64,000 nucleotides of DNA from Bacillota bacterium. Its GTDB lineage: Bacteria; Bacillota; Clostridia; Acetivibrionales; DTU013. Each line of letters begins with the position of its first letter. Within the stretch, counting starts at the first letter, position 1. The DNA lies in contig JAEYRV010000040.1 of NCBI GenBank assembly GCA_023435305.1, forward strand, positions 1 through 64,000, given 5' to 3'. The translations under genes and the position numbers were made by a program. The notes beneath the pieces are model-generated. The model saw only the letters and a program-made list of their open reading frames with translations, searched no databases and was not told where the DNA came from. Positions 35,084-43,377 of this stretch are shown here, piece after piece.

Positions 35084-35317
35084 ATAAACACCTCTCAATT
35101 GTTGGATAAGGTTATTCATATGATGCCCATAAGTGCCTGGTTATCACTATTGTATAATTTGCCAATATATCAGCTTTTTTTCATTTTTTTGTCTGCTGAT
35201 ACATTTTGACTAGTCATCAAAATGCCATCACGGAAAATAGTTCAGAATACAATGTATTTTTTTGAGAAAGCTAAACCTGGTATCCCTGAAATGATCAAGC
35301 TAAAGGAGTGGACTTTT

Positions 35318-35500
35318 TTGAATCAGAAACGCGCAAAACAAATATCATCATCGCCAATTATGGCCAATGTCACCTACGAAGGCACACCTGTCTATATTGA
35401 AAGGGTAAATGATATAACAGGGACGGCCTACATACATTCCCTCGATATGCCCGGCATGCGCAAGGAGGTATTCATATCAGAGCTGACAGAAGAACAATAG
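35318..35500 (+). CDS. sspH: Small acid-soluble spore protein, H type
   Basis: 60 residues starting at the TTG at 35318, with AAAGGAG nine bases upstream; the reading from an ATG at 35222 lacks a ribosome site. The core SSSPIMANVTYEGTPVYIERV and TAYIHSLDMPGMRKEVFISEL matches the SspH family in length and sequence. These proteins coat or pack the spore core late in sporulation and are normally made in the forespore. I could not assign a clear sigma-G promoter. Together with yyaC, it shows the organism makes endospores. Confidence 0.92.
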   Translation: MNQKRAKQISSSPIMANVTYEGTPVYIERVNDITGTAYIHSLDMPGMRKEVFISELTEEQ

Positions 35501-35605
35501 TCTCATCTGCCCGGAAACGAAGGAAATTTTTGAGCATTTGAAACATTATTTTCTAGCTTATGTTATAATATCCTTTGTACGAAAATCGCAAAGGATGTGG
35601 GGTCA

Positions 35606-36403
35606 TTGGAGATGGTAAAGCAGCCTGAAGAAGCAGTCGTCAGCATCAGAGGCCTGAAGAAGAGCTTCGGAGATAAGGAAGTCCTCAGGGGCATCGATCT
35701 GGAAATATTCAAGGGACAGATCATCGGCTATATCGGGCCGAACGGAGCCGGTAAAAGCACGACAGTGAAGCTGATGCTCGGTATACTCGAAGAATTTGAA
35801 GGCGAAATAAGGATCTTTGGGGAAGATATCAGAAACGGGAGCGTCGAGTACAAACGAAGGATCGGGTATGTCCCGGAGTCAGCCGATGTCTACGACAGCC
35901 TCACTGCCAGTGAATACCTCACATTTATAGGCCAGATATACGGCCTTGCTCATGATGTGGCAGATGTTAAGGCCTCAAAGCTGATGTCTCTTTTCGGTAT
36001 CGAGGATGTGTACCAGTCAAGGATATCCTCCTTCTCCAAGGGCATGAAGCAAAAGCTTCTCATAATATCAAGCCTCCTGCACGATCCTGACATCCTCTTC
36101 TTTGACGAGCCGATGAGCGGCCTTGATGCAAACAGTGTCATGGTGTTCAAGGAGATCATGTCTTCGCTGGCAGCCCGGGGCAAAACGATATTCTACTCGT
36201 CCCACATCATGGATGTCGTCGAAAAAATCAGCAGCAGGATCATATTGATAAGCGGCGGACAAATAGTTGCCGACGGTACCTTTGACGAATTAAAGAAAAA
36301 AAGCAGCGAGGGCTCCCTGGAGGAGATATTCAACCAGCTCACCGGCTTCAACAGGCACAGGGAGATAGCCGATGAATTCATTTCTGTGGTAAAAGGGGTG
36401 TAG
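35606..36403 (+). CDS. ABC transporter ATP-binding protein (ABC-2 exporter)
   Basis: 265 residues. Walker A GYIGPNGAGKSTTVKLML, Q-loop region RIGYVPESADVYDSLT, signature SSFSKGMKQKLLIISSLLHD, Walker B DILFFDEPMSGLDANS, FYSSHIMDVVE. The start is probably the TTG at 35606 with AAGGAT eight bases upstream; GTG at 35597 and ATG at 35612 are poorer. It pairs with the permease four bases downstream. The class handles drugs, antimicrobial peptides or gliding/sporulation exports; no substrate is suggested here. Confidence 0.9.
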   Translation: MEMVKQPEEAVVSIRGLKKSFGDKEVLRGIDLEIFKGQIIGYIGPNGAGKSTTVKLMLGILEEFEGEIRIFGEDIRNGSVEYKRRIGYVPESADVYDSLTASEYLTFIGQIYGLAHDVADVKASKLMSLFGIEDVYQSRISSFSKGMKQKLLIISSLLHDPDILFFDEPMSGLDANSVMVFKEIMSSLAARGKTIFYSSHIMDVVEKISSRIILISGGQIVADGTFDELKKKSSEGSLEEIFNQLTGFNRHREIADEFISVVKGV

Positions 36404-36406
36404 CTC

Positions 36407-38077
36407 TTGAAGGAAATCAGACTTTTAAAGCTTTTGGACAGATTCAGCGGCATATTCAAACGCATGGGCATAGACTATGACATGCTCAGGCTGATACTTC
36501 AGCTTAAGCTTGTTATGGACACCCGGAGGATACCAACTGTAATTGCCAATAATGCGAAAAGGAAAGAAGGAAAGAACAACTTCAAATCAAGCCTTTTTAT
36601 CTATGCTTTTATGGGACTGTTTGCAGCGCTGCTGATAGTGAACCCCTTCCCCCTGTTTTATAAAATGAACATTTCGATAGGAATGATAATTTTTCTTCTG
36701 ATGTCTACAATGATTTCTGATTTTTCTTCGGTGTTGCTGGATGTCAGAGAAAAAAACATACTGCTGCCAAGGCCGATCACGCCAAAAACCCTTAACACAG
36801 CCAAGGTCATACACATCATATATTACCTTTTCTACATCACCATTGCCCTGGCAGGACCATCGCTGGTGATTGGTTCCATCAGGTACGGGCCGGTTTTCTT
36901 CATAATATTTTTTATAGAGCTCATCCTTATCTGCGCTTTTGTTGTGTTTTTCACATCCATACTCTATACATTGATATTAAGGTTCTTTGATGGGGAAAAG
37001 CTGAAGGATCTCATCAATTACTTTCAGATAATACTCTCTGTGGTGATGCTTATATCCTACCAGCTTATAGGACGCATATTTGATATTTCCAATGCGGTGA
37101 TCACTACATCGTCGCCGGCATGGTGGCATTATCTGATGCCTACAGCCTGGTTCGCGGCTCCTTTCTGCCTGTTACTTGAGCATGATCGATCCCTATATAA
37201 TATATTTCTTAGCATCGCAGCATTAGTCGTGCCGCTGATATCGCTGGTATTGTATATCAAAGCAGTCGTGCCCCATTTTGAGAAAAACCTGCAGAAGCTC
37301 AATACTCAAAACAGCAGAAACAAGGAGTCAGGAGGAATCAAAGCAGCTGTCAATGAAAAAATCGCCGAGCTGCTGTGTCCCACAGACCACGAGAGGCTGT
37401 TCTTCAAATTCACGCAGGATCTGGCAGGAAATGAGAGGAAGCTCAAGCTGCGTCTGTACCCTTCTTTGGCCTTCGCAGTTTTCATGCCGTTTGTGTTCAT
37501 GCTCAACTTACTGGGCAGCGGAAAAACAATGGCCGAAATTTACAACAGCATATCAAACGGCGCATATTACCTGGGGCTCTATTTTACGGGCATCATGCTC
37601 GGAAGCGCTGTACTGATGCTGAAAAACAGCGAAAACTACAAGGGTGCCTGGATATACAGGGCATTACCTCTTGAATCTCCTGCACCTGTTTTCAAGGGAG
37701 CCTTCAAGGGTTTCCTGATCAAGTTCATCATACCTGTATACCTGTTTACATCTGTAATTTTCGTTATTCTGTGTGGTTTCAGGATTATACCCGATGTTTT
37801 GCTGATATTCTTCAATATGATGATATTGATATTGCTGATTTTCAAATTCTCAAAAAAGGAACTGCCATTCTATAAAGACTTCCAGTACACTCAGGATGGA
37901 AATACAACAGGGCTCATCATGCTGTGCTTTTTCATAGCAGGACTGCTGGGCGGGGTACATTTCCTCGTCGATCAGGTTCCTTTCGGGGTCACGATAAATA
38001 TGGCTGTATCGATCCTCGTTGTAGTGATCTTATGGAAGAGCAGCTTTAAGCTCACCTGGAAGGATGTATCCTATTAA
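36407..38077 (+). CDS. ABC-2 type permease, large
   Basis: 556 residues, about ten to twelve hydrophobic segments in two blocks (about 60-290 and 350-555) separated by a charged loop (about 305-345: QKLNTQNSRNKESGGIKAAV). It is longer than a single-domain ABC-2 permease, so it may combine two halves in one chain. TTG start with AGGGGTG upstream, four bases after the ATPase gene. Its stop overlaps by four bases the stop of a decayed hydrolase on the other strand. Confidence 0.85.
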   Translation: MKEIRLLKLLDRFSGIFKRMGIDYDMLRLILQLKLVMDTRRIPTVIANNAKRKEGKNNFKSSLFIYAFMGLFAALLIVNPFPLFYKMNISIGMIIFLLMSTMISDFSSVLLDVREKNILLPRPITPKTLNTAKVIHIIYYLFYITIALAGPSLVIGSIRYGPVFFIIFFIELILICAFVVFFTSILYTLILRFFDGEKLKDLINYFQIILSVVMLISYQLIGRIFDISNAVITTSSPAWWHYLMPTAWFAAPFCLLLEHDRSLYNIFLSIAALVVPLISLVLYIKAVVPHFEKNLQKLNTQNSRNKESGGIKAAVNEKIAELLCPTDHERLFFKFTQDLAGNERKLKLRLYPSLAFAVFMPFVFMLNLLGSGKTMAEIYNSISNGAYYLGLYFTGIMLGSAVLMLKNSENYKGAWIYRALPLESPAPVFKGAFKGFLIKFIIPVYLFTSVIFVILCGFRIIPDVLLIFFNMMILILLIFKFSKKELPFYKDFQYTQDGNTTGLIMLCFFIAGLLGGVHFLVDQVPFGVTINMAVSILVVVILWKSSFKLTWKDVSY

Positions 38078-38415
38078 CGTACATCCTTAAGAACAATATA
38101 CCTGCTCAGAAAATCAGCCACACGTGTAACATACGTTTTATAGTCGACTTCGCTTGCAAGACCATGCCCGGCATCAGGTATGATCAGCAGCTCTTTTTCG
38201 CCTGCAGCTGCATCATAAAGCTGCTTCACCATTTCGTGGGGCACAAACATGTCGCCTCCCCCATGTATAAATAAGATTGGCAATCCGGTTTTTTTCACCT
38301 GCTCCAACGCAGATGCTTCTTTGAAAAAGGACCCGGCTATGAGTTTGGTCAAAAGGCTAGTTGAGTAAAGAAACGGGAATGCGGGCAGATGGTACAGTCG
38401 TATAATTATAACACT
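38074..38415 (-). pseudogene. Remnant of an alpha/beta hydrolase (C-terminal half)
   Basis: The readable frame keeps the C-terminal part of a hydrolase: GLPILFIHGGGDMFVPHEM (acid region) and LLIIPDAGHGLASEV (catalytic His). Reading the same frame further upstream continues family-like sequence (LYHLPAFPFLYSTSLLTKL) to about 38412, where a TGA interrupts it at 38418-38416. The N-terminal half with the nucleophile Ser is missing. So this is a truncated, probably inactive relic, not a working 92-residue gene. It abuts the ABC-2 permease 3' end. Confidence 0.75.
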
Positions 38416-38568
38416 TCAGCTCAAACTCCCACAATTCAACTATCCCCTGAAACCGCATATGTATTGTCAGCCAGTATAAAGGCAATACTCTGTATATGGT
38501 TTCCAGCTGCACATATATGCATGGACATGCGAATATTATTGTATTGACCGATCATTGTGGAGGTAAAC

Positions 38569-38742
38569 ATGAGCTTATATGAATTCAAATACAAATACAC
38601 CCTTATTGGAAGATTTGTCAAGAAACTAAATGCCGAGGATATCCCCGGCAATATAAGGCCAATCATGCTAAGGCTATATGCAAGCTCTCTGAAGATCCAT
38701 CTCACGGACAAAATGGCACAGGACCTGCTTCTATCTGCTTAA
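38569..38742 (+). CDS. Small hypothetical protein, 57 residues
   Basis: ATG at 38569 preceded by GGAGG with a six-base gap, an excellent site. The sequence SLYEFKYKYTLIGRFVKKLNAEDIPGNIRP and LTDKMAQDLLLSA is helical, basic and without Cys or membrane segments. No family recognised. It overlaps the 3' end of the next minus-strand gene by four bases. Real gene judged by ribosome site rather than by homology. Confidence 0.5.
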   Translation: MSLYEFKYKYTLIGRFVKKLNAEDIPGNIRPIMLRLYASSLKIHLTDKMAQDLLLSA

Positions 38743-39119
38743 TCCTTATTCGTTTCCCCGCTCCTGCTGTTTGACTGGACCACGCCGCGGATCATCAGTC
38801 CTATGCCAACAGCCGTACATCCAAACATAAGTAATGTAATATACAGGCTTGTGGGCTTGAAATAGATTTCCAGTCCCATCAGCAATCCAAGCAGTATCGT
38901 GGCCAGACCAAAGCCTATCAGTATCCAGCCCCATATCTGTTTTTTCATTGCGAATAAGAGTATTATACCGATCAGGACAGGGATCAGCAGTATTCCGAAA
39001 GGAGGATTATACCCGCCTGTCAATCTGCCCAGATTAAAGCCCGTTCTGACAACGGTGTTTTGCGTTATGAGAAAGACACCCAATACAAAAAAGGCTATTC
39101 CCGCAAGCAGATTCTTCAT
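38739..39119 (-). CDS. Small membrane protein, four helices
   Basis: 126 residues from the ATG at 39119 (GGAGGTAGGGGG upstream; the frame extends to 39164 without a site). Hydrophobic segments at about 4-22, 38-55, 60-83 and 92-112, short charged tail QSNSRSGETNKD. No family recognised. It lies downstream of the alpha/beta hydrolase on the same strand with a 57-base gap and may share its MarR-controlled transcript. Confidence 0.62.
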   Translation of the reverse strand: MKNLLAGIAFFVLGVFLITQNTVVRTGFNLGRLTGGYNPPFGILLIPVLIGIILLFAMKKQIWGWILIGFGLATILLGLLMGLEIYFKPTSLYITLLMFGCTAVGIGLMIRGVVQSNSRSGETNKD

Positions 39120-39176
39120 GATCCCCCTACCTCCATTCAACGATTTGCGCAAATATATGCGCACTGTTAAATATTA

Positions 39177-39995
39177 TCAAAATTCACTCACTCTTTCAAG
39201 CCATTCCATGACAAGGGCATTCATCAGCTCATCCTGCTCGATCTGAAGATTATGTCCTGCCTTGTCCAGTACGGCAAATGTTGCTCTTGGGTAGTTGTCA
39301 AGAATATTCCATGCATCCTTGTATCCCACGCAGGAATCCTGGCGCCCCATCAGAAAAAGCGTTGGCTTGCTGAACTTTTCCGGAAGTCTGTCACAATCAA
39401 ATGAGAATACATAATCACTGTTAAGGATGCTGTTCAGAAAAAATTTGTTCCCTAATGCTATACCGGAAAGGATCTCGTCCCTGTATCTCTCCCATACCCT
39501 TCTGCTCTGCACGACATGCATTGAGGAAAACCCATCCGCCACATCTGGATCGAGTTCCTGCAGCAGCGTTTCATCCCTGCTCAGCACAACATGTTCCGGT
39601 ACATTGCGGTCAGCATTATTCGTGACGATTGCCGGACACAGCAGAAAAAGTCCGTCGATCCTTTCGGCCATTTTGTATACCAGGCCTCTGGCCAGTAAAC
39701 CCCCATATGATTCACCGGCAAGTATGAAATTCTCATTTGGTATGACTTTATCGATGAACCCGGTGATGATGTCCAGCATATGGTCCGAATTCCTTATCCA
39801 GTCCCCACACTCTGACCTGCCCATGCCAGGCAGATCCATGTATATTCTTTTGTAACCGTCCTTTTCATTGAATATTGGTTCCATGCAGCCGGACATCAGC
39901 CTGTGGTCGACACTATAGCCATGGAGCAGTAAAATTGGCTTCCCATCACCTTTTACCTCATAGTTGATCGACAACCCTCTAATTATACATTCCAT
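39177..39995 (-). CDS. Alpha/beta hydrolase, MarR-controlled
   Basis: 272 residues. Classic alpha/beta fold: LLLHGYSVDHRLM (oxyanion), nucleophile elbow AGESYGGLL, acid near LMGRQDSCVGYKDA, and catalytic His in DKAGHNLQIEQ. Likely a small-molecule esterase or hydrolase. ATG with GGGAGG eight bases upstream. Its promoter region holds TAGTTTGACATCAAACTA (40019-40036), a near copy of the operator upstream of the neighbouring MarR gene, so MarR probably represses both and the hydrolase may act on the inducer. Confidence 0.85.
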   Translation of the reverse strand: MECIIRGLSINYEVKGDGKPILLLHGYSVDHRLMSGCMEPIFNEKDGYKRIYMDLPGMGRSECGDWIRNSDHMLDIITGFIDKVIPNENFILAGESYGGLLARGLVYKMAERIDGLFLLCPAIVTNNADRNVPEHVVLSRDETLLQELDPDVADGFSSMHVVQSRRVWERYRDEILSGIALGNKFFLNSILNSDYVFSFDCDRLPEKFSKPTLFLMGRQDSCVGYKDAWNILDNYPRATFAVLDKAGHNLQIEQDELMNALVMEWLERVSEF

Positions 39996-40018
39996 ACATA
40001 ATTCCTCCCTTATATATT

Positions 40019-40036
40019 TAGTTTGACATCAAACTA
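40019..40036. promoter_or_regulatory. MarR operator copy upstream of the hydrolase
   Basis: Inverted repeat TAGTTTGA-CA-TCAAACTA, eight-base arms, identical in its arms to the operator in the marR promoter 460 bases away. Located about 24 bases before the hydrolase start codon. Confidence 0.75.
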
Positions 40037-40050
40037 TCATGACAAAAAAC

Positions 40051-40473
40051 TCACAGGTTTCTGTAGATCTTCTCTAAGATCCTTAACAGCTCATCCCTAT
40101 CGCTGTCTGGAATGTCCTTATACAAAGTCTCTATTATGTCATCCGAGATTTTATCAAAAACCGGCTTGAGCGAAATACCCTTTTGGGTCAGCGTCACATA
40201 TACGATCCTTGTGTCCTCGGTGCCTCTTTCCTTCCGGACATATCCCAGACCCTCAAGCTTCTTAACAAGCGCTGTGACTGTGGATTTGTCCCTGTCGATT
40301 TTCCCGGCTATCTCCGCCATGGTCATCCTTTGCCTGCTAAAGAGTGCATAAAGGATATCCCCATGGGATGTCACAATGCCATCCATGCCCTGCCTGGACA
40401 TCTCCAGCTCGATATGCCTGTTTACCTTCGCCCTGATTTTTGAGATCAGTGATATTATATCTGTAGTCGTCAT
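40051..40473 (-). CDS. MarR-family regulator, autoregulated, leaderless
   Basis: 140 residues from the ATG at 40473. The in-frame extension to 40560 would translate through a perfect promoter and operator (40480-40508), so it is rejected. Winged-helix domain: QRMTMAEIAGKIDRDKSTVTALVKKLEGLGYVRKERG, with VTLTQKG in the wing. The ATG is only six bases past the -10 element, so the mRNA should start at or next to it, without a ribosome site. It faces an operator copy at the hydrolase promoter downstream. Confidence 0.88.
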   Translation of the reverse strand: MTTTDIISLISKIRAKVNRHIELEMSRQGMDGIVTSHGDILYALFSRQRMTMAEIAGKIDRDKSTVTALVKKLEGLGYVRKERGTEDTRIVYVTLTQKGISLKPVFDKISDDIIETLYKDIPDSDRDELLRILEKIYRNL

Positions 40474-40479
40474 ACAATT

Positions 40480-40508
40480 ATTATAGTTTGATATCAAACT
40501 ATTGTCAA
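40480..40508 (-). promoter_or_regulatory. Consensus promoter with embedded MarR operator
   Basis: Minus-strand TTGACA (40508-40503), 17-base spacer, TATAAT (40485-40480): both hexamers perfect. The 20-base perfect palindrome ATAGTTTGATATCAAACTAT (40483-40502) fills the spacer and touches the -10. Repressor bound here would block RNA polymerase. The start codon follows at +1 or thereabouts. Confidence 0.88.
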
Positions 40509-40599
40509 TCCCCTTTCCCAATAACATTTTCAGGAACACTTCTCTCAGGACACTCGTCAAATGTGTATAAAATAATCATAAACTAACGAGGTGAATTAT

Positions 40600-41274
40600 A
40601 TGAAGAATAAATTATTAGCTTTAGTTTCAGCAGCAGCAATAGCTTTTTCCATAACAGCAAATTCTTTTGCATTGGGTACTGCCTTCAAAGACATCGATAA
40701 TGTAAGCTCAAAGGAGAAGATCATAGCGCTTCAAAATAAGGGAGTGGTCCATGGAACCGCTGACGGTGTTTTTTCTCCGGACAGCAAGGTCACGGCTGCT
40801 CAGAGCATTCAGCTTTTAGTAAGGGCATTTGATTTGAATCTGGACACCGTTCGCTTTATTAAGGAACCAAAAGCAACGGATTATTTCAGCAAGGCCAATG
40901 ATAATGCCTGGTACGCCGAGGCCTTGATCATAGGCTCGGTCAGAGGTCTCGAATTCCCGGGGGACATGGACCCTGAGCATGTAATGACAAGAGAAGAGTA
41001 CACATATTATTTGATAAACGCGGCTGAAAACTACGGGCAGCTTCCGAATATTAAGCTGGTGCCGACTGAAATCGCGGACGGTGATAAGATCACAGCCGAC
41101 TACAGCGGAGCAATACAGCGTGCTTTGAAATACGGTGTTACAAGTTTGGATAAAGAAGATAATTTCAATCCAAAGGATTTGCTGTCAAGAGCAGAAGCAG
41201 CTGAGATGCTGTATAACACATTGGAGTATCTGAAGGCTCACCCATCGCAAGACTCTGAACCCATAAATAATTGA
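40600..41274 (+). CDS. Secreted SLH-domain protein
   Basis: 224 residues from the ATG at 40600 (GAGGTGA upstream). Signal peptide of about 24 residues (MKNKLLALVSAAAIAFSITA then NSFA). SLH-type repeats follow: FKDIDNVSSKEKIIALQNKGVVHGTADGVF, TDYFSKANDNAWYAEALIIG, and a third around DYSGAIQRALKYGVTSLDK. No extra domain, so it is a bare wall-binding SLH protein of unknown role. Divergent from the MarR gene, so the 120-base region between them could serve both; a TATAAA-like -10 lies near 40566. Confidence 0.85.
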   Translation: MKNKLLALVSAAAIAFSITANSFALGTAFKDIDNVSSKEKIIALQNKGVVHGTADGVFSPDSKVTAAQSIQLLVRAFDLNLDTVRFIKEPKATDYFSKANDNAWYAEALIIGSVRGLEFPGDMDPEHVMTREEYTYYLINAAENYGQLPNIKLVPTEIADGDKITADYSGAIQRALKYGVTSLDKEDNFNPKDLLSRAEAAEMLYNTLEYLKAHPSQDSEPINN

Positions 41275-41297
41275 TCTGTAAGTAGTGTTGCATAAAG

Positions 41298-41328
41298 AAT
41301 GGCCCAAATAATGGGCCATTTTATTTTT
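41298..41328 (+). terminator. Terminator after the SLH gene
   Basis: Stem AATGGCCC (41298-41305) with GGGCCATT (41313-41320), then TTATTTTT on the plus strand. The minus-strand side has only a weak T tract, so it may also help end the DUF4003 transcript. Confidence 0.8.
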
Positions 41329-41365
41329 GACTCTCTTTCTATGTATGGTATTATTGCTTATCGAC

Positions 41366-42358
41366 TTACGATGACGCTGCTGCCGCCGACGCACTTGCTG
41401 CTGCCGCAGCTGATATTGCCGCAGTCTGCTGGGCTATGATAATCGCTGCAATACTATTTCCCAATGTCACCTGTAACAGCCCTTTCTCAACACCCTCAAG
41501 ATAGTAGTCCGAAACCAGTGAAGCAGCCAGGATCGATCTGGTATTCCTGTCAAGGCTCCAAAAACCAAACCCGTCTTTAGTATAGATGTAGTCGTAGACC
41601 TGCTTTACTTCTTCCACGATTTTGTCAGCATCAGGTGCAATAAGCGACAGTACTCCTACTGAGGCCAGACCAAAATAATTCAGGTTGCATTTCCTGTCCT
41701 TGAGTTCTTTGAATATCTTTATTGCCTTATGGCATTTCAGCTGTGTTTCCTCTTCGCCCAAAGCCAATACATGCGACAAAGTCTGAAGATAATTGCCCTT
41801 GTACATGCCTCCTCTATTGAGAGTGTGGTAGCAGCTTTCGATTTCCTCCGATGTAGTTTCCACATCCATATCGGTAGTCGCCAGTATTGCGGCATGGACA
41901 TAATCATCTGTGGATGTTATCCAGAAATGCTTTTCCCGCATTTTCTTATAGAATGCTTTCATTCTATCGATCCTGTGATCCCACTCTTCGGCAGGCACTG
42001 TCTTTGCTATTGTAAATGCGCTCAATGGCAGCTGTGTACTGTATTGGAAGCCCGAATCCCTGAGTTTTTTATACAGATCTGCCACATTCGCAAACATCTG
42101 CTGATAATTATCCTCCAGGCATAACAGACTGGATATTATCTGCAGGTTTGTCCCCCTGAATTGAGATACCCAGCCTGTTTCTTCCTTCAGGTGCTTTCTG
42201 ACATCACGGAGCAAATCGGGATTTACCCTTACACCTTTTGTCGTATGGACCATGGCCCCGAAGTGATTTACCAGGCTGCCCTCCCACTTGAAGTTTCTCT
42301 TGAGTATCATATAGTTTTCTGCCAACAAATCAGCTTTCTGTTTTAATAACTCGTCCAT
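41366..42358 (-). CDS. DUF4003 family protein
   Basis: 330 residues, no signal or membrane segments. Conserved stretches: YMILKRNFKWEGSLVNHFGA, RDVRKHLKEETGWVSQFRGT, LPLSAFTIAKTVPAEEWDHR, STDDYVHAAILATTDMDVE, RGGMYKGNYLQTLSHVLALG and DGFGFWSLDRNTRSILAASL. The family is common in Firmicutes and its function is unknown. The C-terminus is unusual: about 20 Ala/Ser residues (ISAAAAASASAAAASS), a tail like those seen in unstructured linkers. The DNA there is a run of GC-rich Ala codons. Confidence 0.85.
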   Translation of the reverse strand: MDELLKQKADLLAENYMILKRNFKWEGSLVNHFGAMVHTTKGVRVNPDLLRDVRKHLKEETGWVSQFRGTNLQIISSLLCLEDNYQQMFANVADLYKKLRDSGFQYSTQLPLSAFTIAKTVPAEEWDHRIDRMKAFYKKMREKHFWITSTDDYVHAAILATTDMDVETTSEEIESCYHTLNRGGMYKGNYLQTLSHVLALGEEETQLKCHKAIKIFKELKDRKCNLNYFGLASVGVLSLIAPDADKIVEEVKQVYDYIYTKDGFGFWSLDRNTRSILAASLVSDYYLEGVEKGLLQVTLGNSIAAIIIAQQTAAISAAAAASASAAAASS

Positions 42359-42476
42359 AAAAGCACCTTAACAATATTTTACTCTCAACTGCTTGCTTAC
42401 TCATTATACCAATGAGGTCAAGTAAAGGTCTGCAAATTTCTTACTATGTCATTACAGTTTTTACTATACCTGTTCT

Positions 42477-42854
42477 TTATATAAAGGAGCCAACAATAAG
42501 CAGTACTATTGTTACAGCAGCAAAGCCAAAAGTCTTCCAATACCTATAGTACAGCACCTCCGTTATCCCATAGACCACAAGCAATGACAGCGCAATTGTT
42601 ATTGGTGTGCTCAGATATGTACGTAAGATATATGAAAGCAGAGATACCGTAAATAAGACCGCTCCGACAACCAGCATACATATTGCCTTCACTTTTATCT
42701 GCTTATCTGTAACAGAAGGCGGCAGCTCGCTATGCTGCTTTCTCGCAAGTATTAATCCATTCTTTCTGGTCAAATACATTGTATTAGTAATAATCTGAAA
42801 TGATCCCAGCGCTATAAGCAATGCTCTTATTATTTCATGTTTCCAGCTCATCAT
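42477..42854 (-). CDS. Small membrane protein coupled to MarR
   Basis: 125 residues, four hydrophobic segments (about 8-28, 55-75, 80-100, 105-124) and a cytoplasmic loop KNGLILARKQHSELPPSVT. GGGAGA precedes a double ATG. Its first 20 bases overlap the 3' end of the marR gene, so it is translated with the regulator. No family recognised; such pairs often involve a membrane pump or sensor, but that is inference. Confidence 0.65.
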   Translation of the reverse strand: MMSWKHEIIRALLIALGSFQIITNTMYLTRKNGLILARKQHSELPPSVTDKQIKVKAICMLVVGAVLFTVSLLSYILRTYLSTPITIALSLLVVYGITEVLYYRYWKTFGFAAVTIVLLIVGSFI

Positions 42855-43281
42855 GATTCTCCCTTGATAAATTCTTTATAATTTTGTTCAATGAATCGTA
42901 CAGCCTTTGTACCTCATACTGATCCATACCTTCCAACGCCTCGCCGGTGACCGCTTTAGCCCTGGCCTCGATTTCTCCGATGATCTTTTTCGCTTTCTCC
43001 GTAAGATGCACCACATATGACCTTCTGTCAACAGGGTCCAAATTTTTTTCTGCGTATTCCTTTTCCATCAGCTTGTAAATTACGGTGCCGATAGTTGCCC
43101 GGTCACTCATCAGCTCTTCTGCGATCTGGGCCTGAGTTAATTCCTTTTTTGTATCCAGCAGCTTCAATACGGCCCATTGGGATGTAGTAATATTGTACTT
43201 TTCCAGTTCATGATCCATCCTTCTTTTTATGAACCTGGCGCTTGTGTTTAAAAGATACCCTAGAATCTTATGAATTTCCAT
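42835..43281 (-). CDS. MarR-family transcriptional regulator
   Basis: 148 residues. Winged-helix with LTQAQIAEELMSDRATIGTVIYKLMEKEYAEKNL and VVHLTEKAKKIIGEIEARAK. N-terminal HKILGYLLNTSARFIKRRMDHELEKYNITTSQW is typical of the family's dimer helices. The upstream region holds a nested palindrome (43300-43338), the likely operator. The protein is different from the first MarR in this window, and so is the site. Confidence 0.9.
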   Translation of the reverse strand: MEIHKILGYLLNTSARFIKRRMDHELEKYNITTSQWAVLKLLDTKKELTQAQIAEELMSDRATIGTVIYKLMEKEYAEKNLDPVDRRSYVVHLTEKAKKIIGEIEARAKAVTGEALEGMDQYEVQRLYDSLNKIIKNLSRENHDELET

Positions 43282-43299
43282 ATATCATGACCGCCCTAA

Positions 43300-43338
43300 T
43301 ATTAGTATGTATACATACTGTATGTACACACACTAATA
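43300..43338. promoter_or_regulatory. Nested palindromic operator upstream of the second marR
   Basis: Perfect 16-base palindrome AGTATGTATACATACT (43304-43319) inside a larger imperfect inverted repeat with arms TATTAGTATGT (43300-43310) and ACACACTAATA (43328-43338). It begins 19 bases upstream of the marR start codon, consistent with two adjacent binding sites for an autoregulator, and lies between divergent-free minus-strand genes, so it may also affect the transporter genes only indirectly. Confidence 0.7.
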
Positions 43339-43377
43339 TACACAGATTTTTCCACTATGTCAATATTAAGTTCTCAT

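Noticed and set aside
38436..38711. 91-residue minus-strand frame
   Set aside because: No ribosome site, no motifs, overlaps the plus-strand gene at 38569 that has a good GGAGG site.
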